Assembly: GCA_002337545.1 (NCBI GenBank)
Contig: DDGE01000027.1
Location: forward strand, 50,841 to 57,717
Length of the DNA: 6,877 bases
Source of the DNA: Phycisphaerales bacterium UBA1910
GTDB taxonomy: Bacteria > Planctomycetota > Phycisphaerae > Phycisphaerales > UBA1924
Direction: 5' to 3'
The stretch's first letter is position 1; every line of letters begins with the position of its first letter. Below the pieces are notes generated by a model that saw only the letters and a program-made list of their open reading frames with translations, had not been told where the DNA came from and searched no databases. Made by a program: the position numbers and the translations under genes. Below, piece after piece: positions 1-4,664 of the stretch.

Positions 1-133
1 GAAATCTTGGTTATCAGCATCCATAGCCTCCGTAAGCCCTGACTATAAGGTAGAACTCCCGTTCACATCGTACTATTCCAGATGCGATTGGGTTCGCTAT
101 TTGGGTGGGTATGGACGCAATCAGTGGGGAGGA

Positions 134-682
134 TTATCCAGCGGTGCGTCGAGGTTCGAGGTACGGGACCAGCTCTCCTGGTAATCGCTTGAGCCCACGC
201 CGAAGGGCTTTTTCGATCGCATAGTTCAACGAATCGTGCATCCGCTCCATCACGCGATCTGTGACATTCAGGTTGAGCTCATGCATGGTATCAATCGAGA
301 ACTTCCATGCGTAATACTCCTCGAGACATCGGGGTTTGTAGGTGCCGAACCCGATCGCATGATGCCCGATCTCGTGGAGGAAGATCGCCGCGGACATCGG
401 GCCCTTGGGCTTGGGTGACTCGATGAGCTTCGACACGGTCCCGTCCTGGTAGGTCACCTGCCACGCGACCCCAGACATCGAGGTTCGCCATTTTCTGACG
501 CGTACGCCGTACTTCGTGAGCATCTCCCGCGTGACCTGTTCGTACCGGAGCTGCATCCCGGTTGGCGGCTTCTTCGTGCTGGAATGAGTAGGGGCGGGTG
601 CCGGATACACGCGACGATTCGGACGCGCCTTGCGCTTCGGACGGCGAGTGGGCAAGAGATCCCAGAGTGTCAACGCATTCAT
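134..682 (-). CDS. Small putative zinc metalloprotein with HExxH motif, third gene of the def-fmt operon
   Basis: A 182-residue protein that I do not recognise as a named family. What can be seen: a basic, proline-rich N-terminal stretch (about residues 12-40, many Arg/Lys), a short predicted alpha/beta part (about 44-90), then the helix carrying HEIGH at residues 103-107, followed by ExxAxxF at 122-128 (E122, A125, F128), and a helical C-terminal tail. HExxH plus a downstream ExxA is the gluzincin zinc-site pattern (two His and one Glu ligand, E104 as general base); the ExxAxxF spacing recalls ImmA/IrrE-type peptidases, but no helix-turn-helix domain is present. There is no signal peptide or membrane segment, so it is probably cytoplasmic. 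The ATG overlaps the fmt stop as ATGA and has a strong GGAGGT ribosome site 5 nt upstream, so the start is firm. The substrate is unknown; its position suggests a link to N-terminal protein processing, which is inference only. Confidence 0.85.
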   Translation of the reverse strand: MNALTLWDLLPTRRPKRKARPNRRVYPAPAPTHSSTKKPPTGMQLRYEQVTREMLTKYGVRVRKWRTSMSGVAWQVTYQDGTVSKLIESPKPKGPMSAAIFLHEIGHHAIGFGTYKPRCLEEYYAWKFSIDTMHELNLNVTDRVMERMHDSLNYAIEKALRRGLKRLPGELVPYLEPRRTAG

Positions 683-1632
683 GCGAAACCTCCATTCGGG
701 ATCGGACGACCAACCAAACGCTCGCCAGATTCAATCGAGCGCCCGTTCGCGAATGCCTTCCAGTCCATCGCCCGCTTGCCCTGGGGTTGCACACTCAGGA
801 GTTGGATGCACCGCCCGTCGCCGCACACAACCAGGCCCTCGTCTGCACTGATAACAACTCCTGGTTCTTCTTGGGATTCGACGCCTGCTGGTTGCGACCG
901 GTTAATCTTGATCGTCTCCTCGCGGAAGCCGACGGTCACACTCGGCCACGGGTTGAGCCCGTTTATCCGGGCTGCGGCGAGCCTTGAGGGCATTTTGAAG
1001 TCGACCACACCATCAGATTTGGACATCTTGGGCGCCACGGTAACAAGAGACGGGTCTTGCGTGGTATAAGTCTCATTGCCCTTGGCGCGATCACGCAAAA
1101 CGCGTGCGACCAGTTCCGGCCCATCCTTCGACAACGCATCGTGCAACATCGCAGCCGTCATGTCGGGCTCGATGGTGCGTTCAGATTGCCCGAGCACCGC
1201 ACCCGCGTCCATCTCCTTGTCGATAGTGATCACGCTGTTCCCCGAGATCAAATCTCCCGCCACGATGGCCGCGTTGATCGGAGCCGCCCCCCGCCAGCGG
1301 GGGAGTCGGCTCCCGTGCAGGTTGATCGCCCAGCGATCCGCCAGCAGCTTCTGCCCGAGGTACTGACCGTACGCGATGACAACCCAGGCGTCCGCACCCC
1401 AGCCGCGAACTATTGTGCGTGCCTCGTCGGTGTTGATCTTCTCTGGTTTGATGATCGGAACTGCCGGCAGATGTTCCGCGGCCCATTCTCCGACGGGCGT
1501 GGGGGTGAGCTTGCCGCCTCGCCCCGCCTTGCGATCGGGTTGAGTCACAATCCCGGTAATAGTGTGCTCTCGCGCGAGCAGTTCAAGGGTGGGAACACCA
1601 AAGGCACCCGATCCGAGGAAGACGACATCCAT
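679..1632 (-). CDS. fmt: Methionyl-tRNA formyltransferase
   Basis: Transfers the formyl group of 10-formyl-tetrahydrofolate to the amino group of Met-tRNA(fMet), making the initiator tRNA for bacterial translation; it acts in the cytoplasm. The 317-residue length is close to the 315 of E. coli Fmt. The N-terminal Rossmann-type formyltransferase domain spans about residues 1-205. It contains QPDRKAGRG at 31-39, AYGQ at 87-90, the catalytic NLHGS (N104, H106), the family block LPRWRGAAPI at 110-119, and the catalytic aspartate D142 in a DxGA context. The C-terminal tRNA-binding domain is about 207-310, with NPWP at 227-230. The start codon follows a GAGAGGGG ribosome site by 7 nt and lies 17 bp after the def stop, so def and fmt are surely co-transcribed. 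The start matches the family N-terminus (VVFLGSGAFG). Nothing looks broken. The pairing def-fmt is widespread in bacteria because the two enzymes act in one formyl-Met cycle. Confidence 0.97.
   Translation of the reverse strand: MDVVFLGSGAFGVPTLELLAREHTITGIVTQPDRKAGRGGKLTPTPVGEWAAEHLPAVPIIKPEKINTDEARTIVRGWGADAWVVIAYGQYLGQKLLADRWAINLHGSRLPRWRGAAPINAAIVAGDLISGNSVITIDKEMDAGAVLGQSERTIEPDMTAAMLHDALSKDGPELVARVLRDRAKGNETYTTQDPSLVTVAPKMSKSDGVVDFKMPSRLAAARINGLNPWPSVTVGFREETIKINRSQPAGVESQEEPGVVISADEGLVVCGDGRCIQLLSVQPQGKRAMDWKAFANGRSIESGERLVGRPIPNGGFA
688..693 (-). promoter_or_regulatory. Ribosome binding site for the HExxH gene inside the end of fmt
   Basis: On the minus strand this reads GGAGGT, 5 nt before the ATG at 682-680. 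It lies within the last codons of fmt (the Gly-Gly-Phe region of its C-terminus). Together with the ATGA overlap it indicates translational coupling of the two genes. Confidence 0.75.
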
Positions 1633-1649
1633 GTCCGAACCCCTCTCGC

Positions 1650-2234
1650 TTACCGTTTCGCGGCCTTTTCCATCGACTTGATCCGAGCACGATTTTTAAG
1701 TCGCGACATCTGCGACATCTTATCAATGATCAGAACCCCATCGAGATGGTCGATCTCGTGCTGCCAGCACCGTGCGAGCAACCCTGTCGCCTTGAGTTCA
1801 ATCTCATTGCCGTCAATATCGATGGCTTTCATCGTCACAGTGCTCGGGCGTGTCACCTCGCCGTTGATCCCTGGGAGGGACAGGCACCCTTCTTCATAGG
1901 GCTCCAGATCCTTGGAGAACTCGGTGATCACCGGATTGAAGTACGCCTGAGCGGATTCTGTACTGTTCGGCAAGCCAGACGGGTCGGGTTCGCCCTCAGG
2001 ATCAGCAGGCACATGTGCCACAAACATACGGATGGGAAGGCCGACCTGCGGTGCCGCAAGCCCGATCCCGCTTGCTCCCTCCATGAGTTTGACCATCCGT
2101 TCCGCGATGGCCCGATGGGAGGAATCGATACCATCTTCCGTCGGAACCGGGGATGCTTTCATCCGAAGAACCTCTGTCGGATACAGGTCAATCCGGAGTT
2201 TGGCGGGGTCGATTTGACTCAGGTCAGTACTCAT
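1650..2234 (-). CDS. def: Peptide deformylase
   Basis: Removes the N-formyl group from the first methionine of nascent proteins as they leave the ribosome. All three signature motifs of the metal-dependent family are present: GIGLAAPQ at residues 56-63 (Q63 stabilises the transition state), EGCLS at 115-119 (C117 metal ligand), and QHEIDHL at 158-164 (H159 and H163 metal ligands, E160 the general base). The protein is 194 residues, longer than the 169 of E. coli Def. Part of the excess is an acidic, Pro/Gly-rich loop at about 76-96 between motifs 1 and 2, and part is a longer N-terminus. It is the first gene of the minus-strand operon def-fmt-HExxH protein. The ATG has no Shine-Dalgarno sequence, but a good -10 box ends 6 nt before it, so the mRNA may be leaderless. 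The next in-frame Met is residue 25, after conserved N-terminal sequence, so the chosen start is likely. Confidence 0.96.
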   Translation of the reverse strand: MSTDLSQIDPAKLRIDLYPTEVLRMKASPVPTEDGIDSSHRAIAERMVKLMEGASGIGLAAPQVGLPIRMFVAHVPADPEGEPDPSGLPNSTESAQAYFNPVITEFSKDLEPYEEGCLSLPGINGEVTRPSTVTMKAIDIDGNEIELKATGLLARCWQHEIDHLDGVLIIDKMSQMSRLKNRARIKSMEKAAKR

Positions 2235-2240
2235 TGACAG

Positions 2241-2246
2241 ATCATA
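2241..2246 (-). promoter_or_regulatory. Probable -10 box of the def operon
   Basis: On the minus strand this reads TATGAT (5 of 6 to TATAAT), with 6 nt between its end and the def ATG. The expected transcription start therefore falls on or next to the start codon. No clear -35 box is seen 16-18 bp upstream, and no ribosome site lies between the box and the ATG. The spacing is that expected of a leaderless promoter. Confidence 0.5.
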
Positions 2247-2274
2247 CGGCCAGGATACGAACTTGTGGCGGTTC

Positions 2275-2306
2275 TTGACGCGTGAGAGGCGTTTTCCGGA
2301 TACACT
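2275..2306 (+). promoter_or_regulatory. Weak candidate promoter for the TPR-kdsB operon
   Basis: TTGACG (2275-2280) is a good -35 box, 5 of 6 to consensus. The -10 is poor: either GATACA (2299-2304, spacer 18) or TACACT (2301-2306, spacer 20). If real, transcription would begin close to the palindrome at 2308-2332. It is the best candidate in the 119-bp divergent gap but not a strong match. Confidence 0.28.
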
Positions 2307-2307
2307 T

Positions 2308-2332
2308 CATTTCCGGGCGATCGCCCGAAATG
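2308..2332. repeat. Near-perfect palindrome in the leader of the TPR gene
   Basis: A 25-bp inverted repeat. The core GGGCGATCGCCC (2314-2325) is a perfect 12-bp palindrome; it is extended by CATTTC on the left and GAAATG on the right, with one unpaired C (2313 or 2314) in the left arm. It sits in the divergent intergenic region, 7 bp before the ribosome site and 21 bp before the GTG start of the TPR gene. No T-run follows in either direction, so a terminator is unlikely. It could be an operator for a dimeric regulator or an RNA hairpin close to the ribosome site. Confidence 0.6.
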
Positions 2333-2339
2333 TGCATCC

Positions 2340-2345
2340 GAGGAG
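2340..2345 (+). promoter_or_regulatory. Ribosome binding site that sets the GTG start of the TPR gene
   Basis: GAGGAG, 8 nt before the GTG at 2354. The alternative in-frame starts at 2282 (GTG) and 2330 (ATG) have no comparable site, and the ATG at 2330 lies within the palindrome. This is the main reason for choosing the GTG at 2354. Confidence 0.7.
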
Positions 2346-2353
2346 CGAACATC

Positions 2354-3841
2354 GTGGCATTGTTTGGTAAGAAAAACAACAACAACGACGACAACAACGG
2401 CGATCAGCCCGATTTCGGACCCGAGTCATTCTCGCCGAAGAAAGCGCAAGCGTTCTTTGATCGAGCCAGAACGGTGCATCAATCCGAGAACTATGAGTAT
2501 GCGATGCAGATGTGGCTCTCCGGGCTGCGTTGGGACCCGTCTTCGATGGAGGGCCTCAATGGGTTCCTCAAATCCTCGGAGGTCTACATTGCCACATCAG
2601 GCAAAAAAGGCGTCTCGAAAGAAACAAAGAATGTCACTTCGATCAAGGGTCCTGTCGGCAAGTACATCACTACGCTGCTCGATTTCGGTCTCAAGCGGAT
2701 CGATACGAGCAATGCGATCAAGGTCACATCCGCAGCGGCAACTCTCGGGATTACCGAGCCGGTCAAGATGCTTGGCGAGCATGCCCTGAAACTCGCGCTC
2801 AACGACCCGAAAGCCAAAAAGGACATGTTTGTCAAGCTCCTTGAGGCCTTTGCAAAGGCGGGGTCGTACAAACTCGCAGCTGTCGCTGGCGAAAACGCCT
2901 GCAAAATGGACCCCTCAGACGCGGATCTCCAGCATCAGGTCCGCAACATGCTCGCTCAGAGCACAATGACCTCGGGCGGCTACGACGACAAGGAATCGGG
3001 CGGCTTCCGTAAGAACATCCGCGACGCCGACAAGCAACTCAAGCTCGAACAGGAAGACTCCGTCGCGAAGACCGATTCCACTAAGGACGCGATCGTCGAG
3101 CGTACCAAGCAGGAGTATGAAGCCCGCCCGGACGATATTCCCTCGCTCGAGAAATACGCCAAGGCCCTGATGGCACGCGGGAAGGGACCCGACGAACTCA
3201 AAGCGATGACCCTGTTCAACCAGGCATACAAGCAGTCAGGATCATTCCGCTTCCGCAAGCAAGCCGGCGAAATCCAGATGACCCGCGCCCGGCGATCCTT
3301 CGACAAGATCAAAGCCGCTGCCGCGGCAAATCCGAGCGACGCTGAGGCCCAGCAGAAGCTCGAGAAGGCCACCAAGCAGTTCGACAAGCTCCAGATCGAC
3401 GAGCTCAAACTCCAGGTCGAGAACTATCCAACGGATCTCGCGCTCAAGTACAAGCTCGGCGTTATTCTCTACGAACGAGGCGAGTACAACGAAGCGATCG
3501 AGCAGTTCCAGCTTGCTCAAAGCGATCCCAAAATTCGCAGGCATGTCCAGAACCTGATGGGCAAATCCTTCCTCAGGCTTGGCGGATGGGAAGACGCAGC
3601 GATCAAAACGCTCGAGCAGGCACTGGGCAACCAAGACGACGACGATTCCGAACTCGGCATGGATATCCGATACGGCCTCATGGAAGCATTGATCTCCAAG
3701 GCCCAAAAAGACAACGATGTCGAAGCCGCCGAGCGTGCTGATAAAATCGCAGCAGGCATCGCAATCCAGCAGTTCAGCTATCGCGATGTCCGTGAGAAAC
3801 GAGAGCTGATCAAATCAATGCTCACCGAACTCAAGGCCTGA
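2354..3841 (+). CDS. Cytoplasmic tetratricopeptide-repeat protein of unknown function
   Basis: A 495-residue protein starting at a GTG with a strong ribosome site (first residues MALFGKK). An Asn/Asp tract (residues 8-16) leads into helical repeats. Segments with TPR-like spacing of Ala, Gly and aromatic residues lie at about 31-64, 159-190, 264-298, 363-396 and 397-426, with further amphipathic helices at 437-490. The clearest is the 363-396 unit (LGVILYERGEYNEAIEQF). A charged, Lys/Asp/Glu-rich linker covers about 205-260, and 310-358 may form a coiled coil. No signal peptide, membrane helix or catalytic motif is seen, so a cytoplasmic scaffold or adaptor role is likely; the partner is unknown. 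kdsB follows after 2 bp, so the two are co-transcribed and probably translationally coupled. An upstream extension to 2282 is possible on paper but would read through the palindrome and is not favoured. Confidence 0.85.
   Translation: MALFGKKNNNNDDNNGDQPDFGPESFSPKKAQAFFDRARTVHQSENYEYAMQMWLSGLRWDPSSMEGLNGFLKSSEVYIATSGKKGVSKETKNVTSIKGPVGKYITTLLDFGLKRIDTSNAIKVTSAAATLGITEPVKMLGEHALKLALNDPKAKKDMFVKLLEAFAKAGSYKLAAVAGENACKMDPSDADLQHQVRNMLAQSTMTSGGYDDKESGGFRKNIRDADKQLKLEQEDSVAKTDSTKDAIVERTKQEYEARPDDIPSLEKYAKALMARGKGPDELKAMTLFNQAYKQSGSFRFRKQAGEIQMTRARRSFDKIKAAAAANPSDAEAQQKLEKATKQFDKLQIDELKLQVENYPTDLALKYKLGVILYERGEYNEAIEQFQLAQSDPKIRRHVQNLMGKSFLRLGGWEDAAIKTLEQALGNQDDDDSELGMDIRYGLMEALISKAQKDNDVEAAERADKIAAGIAIQQFSYRDVREKRELIKSMLTELKA
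2375..2398 (+). repeat. Short (AAC/GAC) triplet tract coding for Asn/Asp
   Basis: Eight consecutive codons made of AAC (six) and GAC (two), just after the start of the TPR gene, encoding a polar, probably disordered Asn-Asp tail. AAC is used at all six Asn positions, which makes it a simple DNA repeat that could vary in length between strains by slippage without breaking the frame. Confidence 0.7.
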
Positions 3842-3843
3842 AC

Positions 3844-4608
3844 ATGGCTCGCGAAGCCGTTGCCATCATCCCAGCCCGGCTCGGTTCGACCCGATTCCCG
3901 GCCAAAGCCCTCGCAGCCGAGACGGGCAAGCCACTCGTCGTTCATGTCTGCGAGCAAGCGAGCAAGGCCAAGTCCGTGCATCGCGTGGTCGTCGCGACCG
4001 ACGCCGATGAGATCAGGTCGGCCGTCGAGTCCCATGGATTCGAGGTCGTCATGACCTCTGTAGAACATCAGAACGGGACAAGCCGACTCGCCGAAGCCAG
4101 CAAAGCCCTTGGTTTGGATGACGATCAGCTCGTGGTCAATGTCCAAGGCGATGAACCCGAGATCGAGCCCGCCGTGATCGATGCCGCCGGAAAAGCGGGG
4201 GCGCAGATCGATGGGATCGGGGTCGGAACAGTCGTCACCCGAATCTTCACAGACGAGGATTTCAGAAACCCCAACATTGTCAAAGCAGTTCTCGGCATGG
4301 ATCGGGGAGATGCTCGGGCCGCAATCTATTTTTCACGCGCACCTGTCCCATTCCCACGGAGCTCACCCGGGGATCCTCCCTATCGCCATGTGGGGATCTA
4401 TGCATACTCTGTCGCGTCGATCAGGACATATCTCGATTTGACCCCATCCGAGATCGAGCAGACAGAGTCGCTTGAGCAACTCCGTTGGCTGGCGCATGGG
4501 TATCCGATCCTCGCGTCCGTGGTGGACTCATCCCACTCGGGGATCGACACTCCGGAACAATACCGGGCTTTCGTTGAGCGACATTTTACAAAAAATGACA
4601 TGATTTAA
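3844..4608 (+). CDS. kdsB: 3-deoxy-manno-octulosonate cytidylyltransferase (CMP-KDO synthetase)
   Basis: Couples KDO to CTP, giving CMP-KDO and pyrophosphate, the activated sugar used by KDO transferases to build the inner core of lipopolysaccharide; cytoplasmic. The 254 residues compare with 248 in E. coli KdsB. It shows the nucleotide-binding start IPARLGSTRFPAKAL (9-23), VVATD (49-53), the HQxGTxR block (75-81), the metal-binding NVQGDEP (99-105), NPNxVK (142-147), YFSRAPVPF (162-170), R/HVGIYAY (181-188), LEQLRWL (210-216) and GIDTPE (233-238, with the second metal-site aspartate D235). All key residues are in place, so it should be active. The ATG lies 2 bp after the TPR stop; only a weak AAGG is seen upstream, so translation probably depends on coupling to the upstream gene. 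pyrG, which supplies CTP, follows. Presence of kdsB implies a KDO-containing envelope. Confidence 0.96.
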   Translation: MAREAVAIIPARLGSTRFPAKALAAETGKPLVVHVCEQASKAKSVHRVVVATDADEIRSAVESHGFEVVMTSVEHQNGTSRLAEASKALGLDDDQLVVNVQGDEPEIEPAVIDAAGKAGAQIDGIGVGTVVTRIFTDEDFRNPNIVKAVLGMDRGDARAAIYFSRAPVPFPRSSPGDPPYRHVGIYAYSVASIRTYLDLTPSEIEQTESLEQLRWLAHGYPILASVVDSSHSGIDTPEQYRAFVERHFTKNDMI

Positions 4609-4629
4609 ACGAACCGGAACCGGGCTCGC

Positions 4630-4659
4630 TTGCATATTCCGCTCCAGAGTTGGTACGAT
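4630..4659 (+). promoter_or_regulatory. Probable pyrG promoter with extended -10
   Basis: TGGTACGAT at 4651-4659 contains the TGn extension plus a TACGAT -10 box (4654-4659). A partial -35, TTGCAT, lies at 4630-4635 with an 18-bp spacer. The box ends 5 nt before the ATG at 4665, so transcription should start on or next to that codon. It lies in the 56-bp kdsB-pyrG gap, so pyrG can be expressed independently of kdsB. Confidence 0.5.
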
Positions 4660-4664
4660 CAGGG

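Noticed and set aside
1..133. Left-edge stretch searched for a gene, terminator or promoter
   Set aside because: No coding frame with a ribosome site and no hairpin with a T-run. TATAAG at 44-49 has no partner -35 box and no gene behind it. I see nothing supportable here.
1057..1899. 280-codon plus-strand open frame opposite fmt and the end of def
   Set aside because: It lies antisense to two well-supported genes, its product is Arg/Ser/Pro-rich with no family motif, and it spans the def-fmt junction. It is a shadow of GC-rich codon use.
2282..2353. N-terminal extension of the TPR protein to the GTG at 2282
   Set aside because: It would translate through the palindrome and the strong ribosome site, and the added residues are unlike the rest of the protein. 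The GTG at 2354 with GAGGAG is better.
4609..4650. Terminator between kdsB and pyrG
   Set aside because: No stem followed by a T-run is seen; the AACCGGAACCGGG stretch is a short direct repeat, not a hairpin.
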